Shown here in pieces: positions 11,209-19,979 of a stretch of DNA of 64,000 bases. The notes under the pieces are model-generated. The model made no database searches. It was given only the letters and a program-made list of their open reading frames with translations, and had not been told where the DNA came from. Origin of the DNA: Noviherbaspirillum cavernae (GTDB taxonomy: Bacteria > Pseudomonadota > Gammaproteobacteria > Burkholderiales > Burkholderiaceae_D); NCBI RefSeq assembly GCF_003590875.1, contig NZ_QYUN01000002.1:868001-932000 (forward strand), written 5' to 3'. Each line of letters starts with the position of its first letter. Position 1 is the first letter of the stretch. The translations under genes were made by a program, and so were the position numbers.

Positions 11209-11236
11209 ATTGTTTTTATCCTCGGGTCCGTGAACT

Positions 11237-11695
11237 TCAAGCGTGCGTCAGCGGCTTGCGGAAACGCTGCGCCATCAATGCGATGAAATGATCCAGCAGC
11301 ACCTTGGCGACTGTTTCGTTTTCCGTGATCAGCTTGCCGAAGGTGATGTGATGCACTCTGAGCAGCTTGCATGGCGAATTGCTGATGATGGTCGCGCTGG
11401 CGAGAAACTCGCCGCTCAACACCGAAATCTCGCCCATCCATTCGCCGGGCTTGATGGTCGCGATCTTCTTGGACTTGCCTTCCTGCTCGATATAGACATC
11501 CAGCGTGCCGTCGAGGACGAAGTAGATGCAATCCACCGGCATGCGGTCGCGGATCACGGTGCGCTCAGGCGCGACCTCCTGTATCGAAGCGCCGTCCAGC
11601 AGCATTTCCAGATTGGCTTGCCCCAGTTCCTGCGCCAGTTGCGGGAAGCGTGCGCCGAATTGGGAAAGAGTGGATTGGTTCACTGGTGATTTCAT
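11237..11695 (-). CDS. Cyclic-nucleotide-binding-fold protein 2
   Basis: 152 residues, one CNBD fold spanning about residues 30-140 (VIRDRMPVDCIYFVLDGTLDVYI, cassette GEWMGEISVLSGEFLASATI). The Gly-Glu of the cassette is kept, but the position normally held by the phosphate-binding Arg reads LASAT. It has no output domain. The start overlaps the stop of the DUF805 gene (ATGA at 11692-11695), which indicates co-translation. It is probably a paralogue of the following CNBD gene. Confidence 0.8.
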   Translation of the reverse strand: MKSPVNQSTLSQFGARFPQLAQELGQANLEMLLDGASIQEVAPERTVIRDRMPVDCIYFVLDGTLDVYIEQEGKSKKIATIKPGEWMGEISVLSGEFLASATIISNSPCKLLRVHHITFGKLITENETVAKVLLDHFIALMAQRFRKPLTHA

Positions 11696-12231
11696 GGGTT
11701 GTAGGGCTTCAACGAAGTGGACGGTTGCGCAGCGGGCGGTGCTTCCATGGACGGATCGATAGCGCTTTCATCGCTGGCGAGGAAGGTGCCGATCAGCAGC
11801 ACCGGCAGGATCACGGCGATGGCTTTCATGCCGAATGATTCGGGTTCGGGCTGCATGCCGTACGCGTTCTCGCCACGCGTTCCGGGGATGAACCAGAATG
11901 CGAAATTCACGACCGGAACCAGCAGCAGCAATGCGACCCAGCCGCCGAAATTGAAGTCATGGGCGCGCTTGACGGTCAATATCATGAACAGGAACGGCAG
12001 GAAAACGTAGAACAGCAGCACGCTGAGCGCGGTGTACAGCGTGCGCCCGAGGCTGCCGGTCAACAGCAGCAGATATCCGGCCGGGAACATGAAGAGGCAA
12101 ACGCCGACCAGCGCGCCCAGCGAATACGCGATGTAGCGCGCGCGCCCGAGGCGGCCGCGCAGCGAAAACAGTCTGGCGCGCGGCAGCGCCGGCGTCGTCA
12201 TCATGTTGGCGGCTGTCATGGTCCGATCCAT
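11692..12231 (-). CDS. DUF805 family membrane protein
   Basis: 179 residues with four hydrophobic segments and the DUF805 pattern: FSLRGRLGRARYIAYSLGAL near the N-terminus and a later VKRAHDFNFGGW motif. The function of the family is unknown. It overlaps the TadE-like gene before it by 16 bp and the CNBD gene after it by 4 bp, so it is part of the Tad/TPS transcription unit. Confidence 0.8.
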   Translation of the reverse strand: MDRTMTAANMMTTPALPRARLFSLRGRLGRARYIAYSLGALVGVCLFMFPAGYLLLLTGSLGRTLYTALSVLLFYVFLPFLFMILTVKRAHDFNFGGWVALLLLVPVVNFAFWFIPGTRGENAYGMQPEPESFGMKAIAVILPVLLIGTFLASDESAIDPSMEAPPAAQPSTSLKPYNP

Positions 12232-12959
12232 TTTCCCGGATCCCGGAACGGGCTTTGCATGCGCACCACGGCCTCCGATGTGACCGGAATGCGATATTCG
12301 TCATCGATGCCGGTGCATGGTTTCGAAGTGGCGCCACCGCCCTCGGAAGCGATCATGTCGGCGGCGGTCGTGCCCACCGATGGCGTGCCGGGAGGGTCGA
12401 CCACGAGGTGGAAGATCAGCTTGTTCAGGATCGGCACCGCCATCCTGTAGCAATACGTGACGCGCACCTTCAGCAGATTGGCATCCTGGATGTTCATGCT
12501 GCCGCCGGGGATGTTGGTGGAGCGGTACATCAGGTTGTCGTTCGGTATTTCGTCGCCCTTTTCGGATTGCCCCTGGTAGGAGTTCAAGGTCGTGGGGGTT
12601 GGATTGACGATCCTGATCGACGTGATCTTCGGATTCCTGACCTGCTCGTCCGCCAGTTGCCATGCATTCTTCAGCAAGTCCATGTTGCGCGCGCCGCCGG
12701 TGCTGCTGCTATGCGTGAAGAGCGGCATCATGCCCGACACCAGTCCTTCCGCGATTGCAGACATGGAGCCGTTGTTCAACGCGCCCTGACGCGTCGCGGC
12801 AAAGGTCGCGTAGTTCAGCGTCGACTTGGTCTGATAGATGAAGCCGAACTGGATCGCACCCAGGATCAGCAGCGCGAGGATCGGAAACACATAGATGTAT
12901 TCCGCCAATGCCTGGCCGCGTTGGCGCGTGTGCCGGGATCGGATGCGGCGATTCATCAT
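12216..12959 (-). CDS. TadE-like pseudopilin/assembly protein
   Basis: 247 residues. Basic N-terminus, then the prepilin-like site RQRGQALAEYIYVFPILAL leading into one transmembrane helix, then a periplasmic domain with a pair of cysteines. This is the TadE pattern of Flp pilus systems. It overlaps the TadD-like gene (ATGA, 12956-12959). It is a separate gene from the second TadE-like protein at 20711-21544. Confidence 0.8.
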   Translation of the reverse strand: MMNRRIRSRHTRQRGQALAEYIYVFPILALLILGAIQFGFIYQTKSTLNYATFAATRQGALNNGSMSAIAEGLVSGMMPLFTHSSSTGGARNMDLLKNAWQLADEQVRNPKITSIRIVNPTPTTLNSYQGQSEKGDEIPNDNLMYRSTNIPGGSMNIQDANLLKVRVTYCYRMAVPILNKLIFHLVVDPPGTPSVGTTAADMIASEGGGATSKPCTGIDDEYRIPVTSEAVVRMQSPFRDPGKWIGP

Positions 12960-13462
12960 TTCGTCGTCCCGCCGGCAGCAGGCGATGCGGAAGGTGCGGG
13001 TCGTGCCTGGCGAGTCAAGCCTTCCAGCGGGATCTTTTCCATGGCGCTGATCACCGTCTCGACCTTGGCATGGAGCGCATTGTCAGGCGCACTCACGTCA
13101 TGGGCGCGGATGAAGGCCGCCCACGCTTCGCGCAAGCGCACCACACCCATGTTGTGCCATGCGCGTGCGTCGCCACCGTTGAGGAGGAGCGCCTTCTGGT
13201 ACGCCTGCGTGGCCTGTTCGGGCCGGTTCGTGCGTGCATACAGATTGCCGAGATAAAACCATGCCTCCGCATCGTTGGGCACGGCGCGCAGCAGTCCGAC
13301 GAGCAGTTTCTCGGCGCGATCGTCCTCGCTGTTCGCGTAAGCATCCTCGGCCTGACGGCGCATGTCGTAAAGATTGCCTTGCTCGGCGGGCAGCATGGCG
13401 CAGCCGCTCAACAAGAGCATCGGCAGCAGCAGGGTATGTACGGTTCGCATGGCTCGCTTCAT
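12956..13462 (-). CDS. TadD-like TPR lipoprotein
   Basis: 168 residues from the Met at 13462. This start is favoured because it overlaps the upstream stop as ATGA and is followed at once by a lipoprotein signal with lipobox LLSGC. The frame is open to 13675, but the extra N-terminus looks like out-of-frame sequence. Two or three tetratricopeptide repeats follow (AEAWFYLGNLYARTNRPEQA, ARAWHNMGVVRL). TadD-type lipoproteins help assemble or localise the outer-membrane secretin of Tad pili (family knowledge). The Pro/Ala-rich C-terminal tail is probably disordered. Confidence 0.8.
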   Translation of the reverse strand: MKRAMRTVHTLLLPMLLLSGCAMLPAEQGNLYDMRRQAEDAYANSEDDRAEKLLVGLLRAVPNDAEAWFYLGNLYARTNRPEQATQAYQKALLLNGGDARAWHNMGVVRLREAWAAFIRAHDVSAPDNALHAKVETVISAMEKIPLEGLTRQARPAPSASPAAGGTTK

Positions 13463-13812
13463 GCTTGTGTTTCCCGCCATGTCAGCACGTCGCCTTTTTT
13501 CAGTTTCATGCCGGTCAGCGTTCCGGGCGCAAGCTCCAGCGTGGTGTGTGCGGGAAAGCTGCCCATCATGCGCGATGGCGACAAATGGCTGACCAGCTTG
13601 CGCACCTGCCCGCGCCTGTCGAGAAATGCCAGGTCGAGGTCGTAGTGCATGCCGAAGGTATGCACCAGCCGGCATTCATCGATCAGCATGCCTTCGCCCG
13701 GCTGCAATTGCGGACGTCCAAGCAAGCCGCGCATGCGGTCCCAGAAGCCGGTGGCGTTCCAGACGCGCGGCACCAGACATTCATCGCGCAGGTAGATCGC
13801 ACCCAGTTTCAC
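13459..13812 (-). CDS. DUF192 family protein
   Basis: 117 residues matching the DUF192 pattern: WNATGFWDRMRGLLGR, the central MLIDECRLVHTFGMHYDLDLAFLD, and a C-terminal LELAPGTL. The family is a small beta-rich fold of unknown biochemical function, often found near Tad loci. Unlike many members it has no evident signal peptide. It overlaps tadC and the TadD-like gene by ATGA junctions on both sides. Confidence 0.8.
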   Translation of the reverse strand: MKLGAIYLRDECLVPRVWNATGFWDRMRGLLGRPQLQPGEGMLIDECRLVHTFGMHYDLDLAFLDRRGQVRKLVSHLSPSRMMGSFPAHTTLELAPGTLTGMKLKKGDVLTWRETQA

Positions 13813-14699
13813 AGCATGCCTTCCTGCATGAACTTCACGACGATAGGGAAGGCGAGCACGATGAACGTGACCGGGAAGATGAAGGCGATCAAGGGCAGAA
13901 TCAGCTTGACCGGCGCTTCCATGGCGAGCTTTTCGGCGCGCTGAAAGCGCTCGATGCGCCGCTGCTGGGATTGCACGCGCAGGGCGGAGCCGACGCTGGC
14001 CCCCATTTTTTCCGCCTGGATCACGGTGCCGACGAAGCTGGTAATCGCTTTCATGTTGAGCCGGTTTTCCATGCGGCGCAGCGCATCGGCGCGCGGCACG
14101 CCGGCGCGCAGGTCACGCGTGATCATCTGGAATTCGTTGCGCAGCGCGCCCGCCGGCCCCTTGTCCATCGCCTGCTTGATCGCGCCGGTCAGATTCAGGC
14201 CGGCTTCCACTGCCAGCGTGATGAAGTCGAGATACACCGGCAAGGCCTTGAGAATTTCCTTTTCGCGGCGATTGCGCACGTCGCGCAGCCAGATCTGGGG
14301 ATAGAAATTGCCCAGCAGCGTGATGCCGACCAGGGTGCCGGGCGAAGAGATGTCGAGCGCATGCAGCGAAAACAGGGTCAGGCCGAATGCGACGATGGTC
14401 GAGAAGATGCGGACCGCGTAGTACTGCTCTGCCGTCAACATGTAACCGACACCGGTTTCCTGCAAGCGCTTGTGGGTCTTTTCCAGCCACCCGGACGGGA
14501 TGCGCGAACAGAAGTGGTACTCGATGAAGGTGATCAGCGGCCACGTCATCCTCAAGGCAGGCGGCAGCGGGTCCATATACTCCCGCTCCTCCCTCGGCAC
14601 CTCGGATTTGAGCTTCCTGACGCTGTAGCTCACGAGCAGGATGGATACGCCGAAGGCGATGCCGAGTATGAGTGCGATCGATGAGGTGGAAAGGATCAT
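13809..14699 (-). CDS. tadC: TadC-like inner-membrane platform protein
   Basis: 296 residues with an N-terminal membrane helix, a cytoplasmic T2SSF (GspF-like) domain and two or three C-terminal helices. Typical motifs are AVEAGLNLTGAIKQAMDKGPAG and GVPRADALRRMENR. With TadB it forms the platform on which the TadA ATPase acts. It follows tadB by one base and overlaps the DUF192 gene. Confidence 0.88.
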   Translation of the reverse strand: MILSTSSIALILGIAFGVSILLVSYSVRKLKSEVPREEREYMDPLPPALRMTWPLITFIEYHFCSRIPSGWLEKTHKRLQETGVGYMLTAEQYYAVRIFSTIVAFGLTLFSLHALDISSPGTLVGITLLGNFYPQIWLRDVRNRREKEILKALPVYLDFITLAVEAGLNLTGAIKQAMDKGPAGALRNEFQMITRDLRAGVPRADALRRMENRLNMKAITSFVGTVIQAEKMGASVGSALRVQSQQRRIERFQRAEKLAMEAPVKLILPLIAFIFPVTFIVLAFPIVVKFMQEGML

Positions 14700-14700
14700 G

Positions 14701-15552
14701 TCAAACGTCGATGGTGGTGATTTTGCGAATGAACAGGTAGCCGATCACGATCATCACGAGGATCACGGTCAGCGTCACCCAGCCGAACAGGGTGGTAAAC
14801 ATCGTGCCCATGGCCTTCGGCTCGATCCAGTTCAGCGCGGCCATGATGAACAAGGGCAGGCAGGACATGATGAGTCCCTGCATCTTTCCCTGCGCGGTCA
14901 GGCTGCGGATCTTGCCTTCCATGGTTGCCTTCTCGCGCAGCGTGTGGGCCAGCGACTCAAGGATTTCCGCCAGATTGCCGCCCACCTCGCGCGAGATGCG
15001 CAGGCCGGATACCACCAGCGAGAAGTCCTGCAGCGGATTGCGCTTTTCCATGTTGACCAGCGCCGTGTCGAAATCCACGCCGAGACGCTGTTCGCGCAGC
15101 ATCAGATCGAATTCCTGGCTCATCGGCGGCTTCTGTTCCTTGATCATCGATTCCAGCGCCACATTCAGGCTGGCGCCCGCGCGCATCGCACCGGACACCA
15201 TCAGGAGCGCATCCGGCAACTGTTCCTCGAAACGCTTCAGGCGCTTCGCCGCGATGCTCTTGATGTAGACCTTGGGCAGGATGAGCGTGCCGATCGCAGT
15301 GAACGTGACGAACACGGGGTTGTTCGTGAACAGCCACACCAGCGTCGGCAGCACGATCAGGGCGGCGACGTTGTAATAGAACAGCTTGGTCGGGTCGATG
15401 AAGATGAACATGTCGGCCAGCGTCGTTCGCGTCGATGCTTCGAGCGACGATTTTTGCCGCGCCAGCAGCGCCCGCACGCCCTGCATGCCGATCCAGATCG
15501 CCATGAAGGCGGCAAGCAGCGCAACCGCCAGTAGGAGTCCGAGGGTATTCAC
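14701..15552 (-). CDS. tadB: TadB-like inner-membrane platform protein
   Basis: 283 residues with two N-terminal helices, a T2SSF domain (LPDALLMVSGAMRAGASLNVAL, ISREVGGNLAEILESLA) and a pair of C-terminal helices. It is the partner of TadC in the Flp pilus platform. The start overlaps the stop of the tadA gene (ATGA 15549-15552). Confidence 0.88.
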   Translation of the reverse strand: MNTLGLLLAVALLAAFMAIWIGMQGVRALLARQKSSLEASTRTTLADMFIFIDPTKLFYYNVAALIVLPTLVWLFTNNPVFVTFTAIGTLILPKVYIKSIAAKRLKRFEEQLPDALLMVSGAMRAGASLNVALESMIKEQKPPMSQEFDLMLREQRLGVDFDTALVNMEKRNPLQDFSLVVSGLRISREVGGNLAEILESLAHTLREKATMEGKIRSLTAQGKMQGLIMSCLPLFIMAALNWIEPKAMGTMFTTLFGWVTLTVILVMIVIGYLFIRKITTIDV

Positions 15553-17228
15553 AGCCGTTTATCCTGCGATGCAAACATGTTGAAATCGATCTCCAGGCCG
15601 CGCGTGGCGAGTTCTTCGTAGAACTCGGGGATCTGGCCGGTGGCGATGTGCTGACCCTTCACCTTGCCGTCCGGACCGAAGCCTTCGCGCTTGTAGAGGA
15701 AGATGTCCTGCAGCTGGATGATGTCGCCTTCCATGCCGGTCACTTCGGTGATGTGCGTGATCTTGCGCGAGCCGCAGGCGAAGCGGTTCTGCTGCACGAT
15801 GAACTTGACCGCCGACGCGATCTGTTCGCGAATCGCGCGCACCGGCAAGTCCATGCCCGCCATCATCACCATCACCTCGATACGCGCCAGACAGTCGCGC
15901 GGCGTGTTGGCGTGCGCGGTTGTCAGCGAGCCGTCATGGCCGGTGTTCATCGCGGTCAACATGTCGAGCGCCTCGCCGCCGCGGCATTCGCCGACGACGA
16001 TGCGGTCTGGACGCATCCGCAGACAGTTCTTGACGAGGTCGCGGATGCTGACCAGACCCTTGCCCTCGGCATTGGCGGGACGCGATTCGAGTCCGACCAG
16101 ATTGGGCTGGCTCAGTTGCAGTTCCGCCGCGTCCTCCACCGTGACGATGCGCTCGTCCTTCGGGATGTAGCTCGACATCACGTTGAGCAGCGTGGTCTTG
16201 CCGGAACCCGTACCGCCGGAGATGATGATGTTGGACTTCTGCTCCACCACGGTCTTGAGGAACTGGAGCATCACCGGCGTCATCGAGCCGAAACGGACCA
16301 GATCCTCGCCCACCAGCTTCTTCTTGGAGAACTTGCGGATGGTGATGTTTGCGCCCTTGAGCGCCAGCGGCGGGATCACTGCATTCACGCGCGAACCGTC
16401 CTTCAGGCGCGCATCCACCATCGGCGAGCTTTCATCGATGCGGCGGCCGATCGGCGTGACGATGCGCTCGATGGCGCTGACAACCGACTGGTTGCTGGTG
16501 AAGGTGATGTCCGATTTCATCAGCTGGCCTTTGCGCTCGATGAAGATTTCCTCGAAGCTGTTGACCATGATTTCCGATACCGATTCGTCGGCGATCAGGT
16601 CTTCCAGCGGGCCGAGACCGACCACTTCGTCCAGTACCCGTTTCACCAGCACGACGCGATCCATGTGGGCTGGAATGTTTCTGTCAGCCGCGACGATTTC
16701 CTCCAGCATGACGCGGGTGTTCTCGCGCAGCTCTTCCTCGCTCTGGCGGTTGACGTCCACGCGTCGCAGGTCCATCTGCTTGATCAGTTGCCCGTGGATG
16801 TTCTTCAGAACTGCGATCATTTCTTCGCGGTCCGAGGAAGACATTCCTTCCGCAGTCTCGGCGTTATCCGAGGCTGCCATGGGGGATGCAACTGCGGACA
16901 CACTTGCGGCTGGTGCGGCTTCCGGAAGTGCCTCTTCGATATCCAGCACGGCGAGGGTGTAGTCGCAGATCGTGATCTCCTCGCCCTTCTTGAGCGGACC
17001 GTAGGTGCCGGAGATCTTCTGATTGTTCACCTTCGTGCCGGACGATGCGCCATGATCCTCGACGTACACGCCATCCTTGCGGCGATGGATGGTGGCGTGC
17101 TTGCGGCCGACCGTCCACCCCTGCAGGATGATGCGGTTCTCATCGCTTTTGCCGATGGTGCAAGTGTCGATGGTGCATTCTTCTTCGGTACGCTGGCCCT
17201 TGGGCGTGATGACGGCGATGTGCAACAT
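15549..17228 (-). CDS. tadA: FHA domain-TadA/CpaF secretion ATPase fusion
   Basis: 559 residues. Residues about 1-100 form an FHA phosphothreonine-binding domain (CTIGKSDENRIIL, VGRKHATIHRRKDGVYVEDH). After an Ala-rich linker comes the CpaF-type AAA+ ATPase with Walker A GGTGSGKTTLLN near residue 340, the Asp box IVTVEDAAELQL and the motif MRPDRIVVGECRGGEALDML. It powers Flp pilus extension and perhaps retraction. Most TadA proteins lack the FHA domain, which suggests control by Ser/Thr phosphorylation or recruitment of a partner. No TadZ gene is present in the cluster, so the FHA part may replace its localising role (inference). Confidence 0.9.
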   Translation of the reverse strand: MLHIAVITPKGQRTEEECTIDTCTIGKSDENRIILQGWTVGRKHATIHRRKDGVYVEDHGASSGTKVNNQKISGTYGPLKKGEEITICDYTLAVLDIEEALPEAAPAASVSAVASPMAASDNAETAEGMSSSDREEMIAVLKNIHGQLIKQMDLRRVDVNRQSEEELRENTRVMLEEIVAADRNIPAHMDRVVLVKRVLDEVVGLGPLEDLIADESVSEIMVNSFEEIFIERKGQLMKSDITFTSNQSVVSAIERIVTPIGRRIDESSPMVDARLKDGSRVNAVIPPLALKGANITIRKFSKKKLVGEDLVRFGSMTPVMLQFLKTVVEQKSNIIISGGTGSGKTTLLNVMSSYIPKDERIVTVEDAAELQLSQPNLVGLESRPANAEGKGLVSIRDLVKNCLRMRPDRIVVGECRGGEALDMLTAMNTGHDGSLTTAHANTPRDCLARIEVMVMMAGMDLPVRAIREQIASAVKFIVQQNRFACGSRKITHITEVTGMEGDIIQLQDIFLYKREGFGPDGKVKGQHIATGQIPEFYEELATRGLEIDFNMFASQDKRL

Positions 17229-17238
17229 GGTGAAGGCC

Positions 17239-18543
17239 TCAGTCGATGATGTCTTGGTTGCTCAGTTTGCGTTCGAAACGCTCGCGGATGTCCATGGTTT
17301 TCTCGATCCGTTCGCGGTTGATGGTGGACGAGGGATCGACAACGGTCGGCGTGACCAGGATCACCAGGTCCGTGCGGCCGGTCTTGAAATTATCGGAACG
17401 GAACAGGCGGCCCAGCACCGGAACATTGCTGATGCCGGGAACCTTGGTCGCGTCATTCGACATTTCCGTGTTGACGAGGCCGGACATGACGATGGTCTGG
17501 CCGTTCTTCACATTGATCTCGGTTTCCGACTGGCGTGTCAGGAAGCCGGGGATGCTCTGCACCGACACGGAGGAGTCGATGCTGCTGATCTCGGTCTTGA
17601 TCTGGGCCATGATGTTGCCCTGATCGTCCGCCACCGGCTTGATCAGGAGACGAATGCCGTAATCCTTGAATTCCACGGAGGCGGCAAATGCGGAAGACAC
17701 CGGCAGCGGAATCTGGCCGCCGGCCAGGAATTTCGCTTCGCCGCCGCTGCGGGCGCTGAGTTCCGGTTCCGCGAGGACGAAGGCATCGCCATTGTTCTTG
17801 GCAAGATTGATCGTCGTGTTGATCAGGGTCGAAATGCCGAGATAGGTCAGCAAGCCGTTGTTCGGCACCGGCAGCACGCCCTTGAGCGCACCTTGCGTCT
17901 GCGGCCGGTCGGAACCGAAGTTGCCGGAGAAGCCCAGCATGGGGCCGGCGGCGGAACCGGGCCATTGCAGGCCGATGTTCTCCAGCAGCGACTTCTTCAT
18001 CTCGACGATCTGCACTTTCATGTAGACCATCTTCTTCATCGAGACGTCTTCTTCCCGCACGACGCTGACTGCCTGCGGATACATCTTCACCGCAGTCGCG
18101 ATGCGAACCAGATTCTCCTTGCTGGCGGTGCCGCTGATGACCACGTTGGTGCCGACCGTGTTGATCTGGATGCCGGGAATGTCCGACAGCATTGCGTTGA
18201 CGCTGCGCTGTGCATCGCCCGCATCCTTCGGGCTGATGCGCACCGTGTAGACGGTCTTGCGGCTGTTGTCAGACCAGATGACGAGCGACGAATCGCCGAC
18301 CGCTTCGGCGATCAACAGCAGTTCCTTGTTGCCGAGGACGGATGTGCTGAACAGCTTGCCGTTGCCGACCGCGATGCGCTGGATGCGTTCCATCGGGAGG
18401 ATTTTCACCTCGCCCACGAACATCAGGATTTCATTGTTCTTGATATCGGACAGTCTCTCCTGTGCGTGAAGTGCACCGGAGGCAGCCGCAAAGCATGCGC
18501 CGATTGCGAAGAGTCGTAAGAGTCGCAGGAGTTGATTAAGCAT
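17239..18543 (-). CDS. rcpA: RcpA/CpaC-type secretin of the Tad pilus
   Basis: 434 residues: signal peptide, N-terminal secretin/BON-like region (VGEVKILPMERIQRIAVGNG, VVISGTASKENLVRIATAVK) and the C-terminal secretin domain (LAEPELSARSGGEAKFLAGGQIP, VPVLGRLFRSDNFKTGRTDLVIL). It forms the outer-membrane channel for the Flp pilus. It ends ten bases before the start of tadA. Confidence 0.9.
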   Translation of the reverse strand: MLNQLLRLLRLFAIGACFAAASGALHAQERLSDIKNNEILMFVGEVKILPMERIQRIAVGNGKLFSTSVLGNKELLLIAEAVGDSSLVIWSDNSRKTVYTVRISPKDAGDAQRSVNAMLSDIPGIQINTVGTNVVISGTASKENLVRIATAVKMYPQAVSVVREEDVSMKKMVYMKVQIVEMKKSLLENIGLQWPGSAAGPMLGFSGNFGSDRPQTQGALKGVLPVPNNGLLTYLGISTLINTTINLAKNNGDAFVLAEPELSARSGGEAKFLAGGQIPLPVSSAFAASVEFKDYGIRLLIKPVADDQGNIMAQIKTEISSIDSSVSVQSIPGFLTRQSETEINVKNGQTIVMSGLVNTEMSNDATKVPGISNVPVLGRLFRSDNFKTGRTDLVILVTPTVVDPSSTINRERIEKTMDIRERFERKLSNQDIID

Positions 18544-18557
18544 TGTTGTTCTCTATC

Positions 18558-19646
18558 TCACTTTGAGGGCTTGGCGGTCGCGGGATTGTTGCCAAGGCTG
18601 AGTTTAAGCAGTTGCGTCAGGTTGTCTGGCACGGCGGTCGGGGCGGCTGCGACCGATGCTGCGGCAGACGCGTCCGCCATCTGAGCCGGTGCAGCGCCGG
18701 GTATGCCGGTCGGCAGGCCTGCCGGCATCGGGACGTTGATCGCCGGCGTCATCGCATCGTTGCTTTTGCCGCCGATGATGTACTCGATATAGCCTGTCGA
18801 TGCGGTGGTGCCACGCGATTTTGCGAGAGCGACCCGCTTCTGGCGCTCGCGGATGTCTTCCAGGAAGTTCTGCGCGTTGACTGTTTCATAGTCGATTTCC
18901 TGCTTGTCCTTCTCGTTGCGCAATACCGCCCTGATCTTGCCCAGTTCGGTTGCAAGCGCGAGACGGGCAGCCTGCGTCGGCGTGACTTCGAGCGTGAAAT
19001 TGCTGTAGCTGACCTTGCGCCGCTCGGGCGAGCCTTGTGTGGCCGGATCATCGTGCGTCACCTTCTGGCCGGTGGCGAGAACCTTGACCTGATCGAGGAA
19101 GGGCACGACGGCCTGGTTGTTGTTGCCCTCGCCGCTGCTTGACAGGATCAGCATCAGATCGACGAGGTTGCCGGGTTCGATCATGTGCGACACGGAGTTG
19201 ATCTCGTCCACATTGATGGTCATGGCGCGCTTGCCATCCTTCAGCGTGCCGGAGAAGTCCGCGAAGACCTCGCGCACATCGGCGCGGCGCAGCGGCTTGC
19301 CTTTCTCGACTGCGCGAATCAGCGCCTGGCCCTTCATCGCTTCGAACTGGCCGACCGTGATCGTGTCTTCATAAATGAAATCGACCGGCACATTGCGCGC
19401 CGCGACCACGCCCTCGTCGAGCATCACCCCGGGCGGCAAGGACTTGATCGGCACCACCACGGCGATGGTTTCCCCGCGTTGCTGCCGGGACCGCTCCGAG
19501 ATTTCGGCCTCGATGCTCTGTTCCTTGAACTTGAGGTATTGCATGGTCAGCCACGTAGTGAGCAAGCTCAATGCGATGGCCACGATAAGCATCAACCAGG
19601 TCTTGTTGATCTTGATGTTTGGGCGTTGGATTTTCAAGTTGGTCAA
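18558..19646 (-). CDS. rcpC: RcpC/CpaB-type periplasmic Tad protein
   Basis: 362 residues: one N-terminal membrane helix, an SAF domain (VVVPIKSLPPGVMLDEGVVAAR) and the RcpC/CpaB core (AMTINVDEINSVSHMIEPGNLVDLML). The start codon appears to be TTG at 19646 with AGGG just upstream; no ATG fits. CpaB/RcpC proteins work with the secretin in the periplasm. It lies 14 bp upstream of rcpA. Confidence 0.87.
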   Translation of the reverse strand: MTNLKIQRPNIKINKTWLMLIVAIALSLLTTWLTMQYLKFKEQSIEAEISERSRQQRGETIAVVVPIKSLPPGVMLDEGVVAARNVPVDFIYEDTITVGQFEAMKGQALIRAVEKGKPLRRADVREVFADFSGTLKDGKRAMTINVDEINSVSHMIEPGNLVDLMLILSSSGEGNNNQAVVPFLDQVKVLATGQKVTHDDPATQGSPERRKVSYSNFTLEVTPTQAARLALATELGKIRAVLRNEKDKQEIDYETVNAQNFLEDIRERQKRVALAKSRGTTASTGYIEYIIGGKSNDAMTPAINVPMPAGLPTGIPGAAPAQMADASAAASVAAAPTAVPDNLTQLLKLSLGNNPATAKPSK

Positions 19647-19679
19647 CCCTGATAAAAAAGTAAGTGATAAGTTCTCGGT

Positions 19680-19979
19680 TCAATCAAACGACACATCTAC
19701 CGGCCATTTTGGATCGCTCAGATCCAGGCATTTGTCCGTTGTTACGGTTCCCGATACACCCGCTGCGCCGCCGCTCGTGGATGCGAAGCAGTTGGGCATC
19801 GACGAAATCGAAATGGCATACGAGTAGTCGGTGTAGTAGTCGCGGATCGCCTTGGCCAGTTGCTGGATGGGCGGATTGGGGCCTGCCACCAGCACGATCA
19901 CGCCGAATGCGAGCACCACGAGGTACTCCATGAATGATTGACCGCCTTGCTTGCGGCGCGCCATGGGGAGGTTCTTCAT
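19680..19979 (-). CDS. Small pseudopilin-like protein
   Basis: 99 residues from the Met at 19979, set by an ATGA overlap with the preceding gene (the frame is open further upstream, but that is shadow sequence). N-terminus KQGGQSFMEYLVVLAFGVIVLVAG has the Flp-type processing pattern G-QxxxEY followed by a membrane helix. The rest is a short domain with two cysteines. It probably is a minor pilin-like subunit of the Tad apparatus. I do not recognise a named family. Confidence 0.7.
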   Translation of the reverse strand: MKNLPMARRKQGGQSFMEYLVVLAFGVIVLVAGPNPPIQQLAKAIRDYYTDYSYAISISSMPNCFASTSGGAAGVSGTVTTDKCLDLSDPKWPVDVSFD

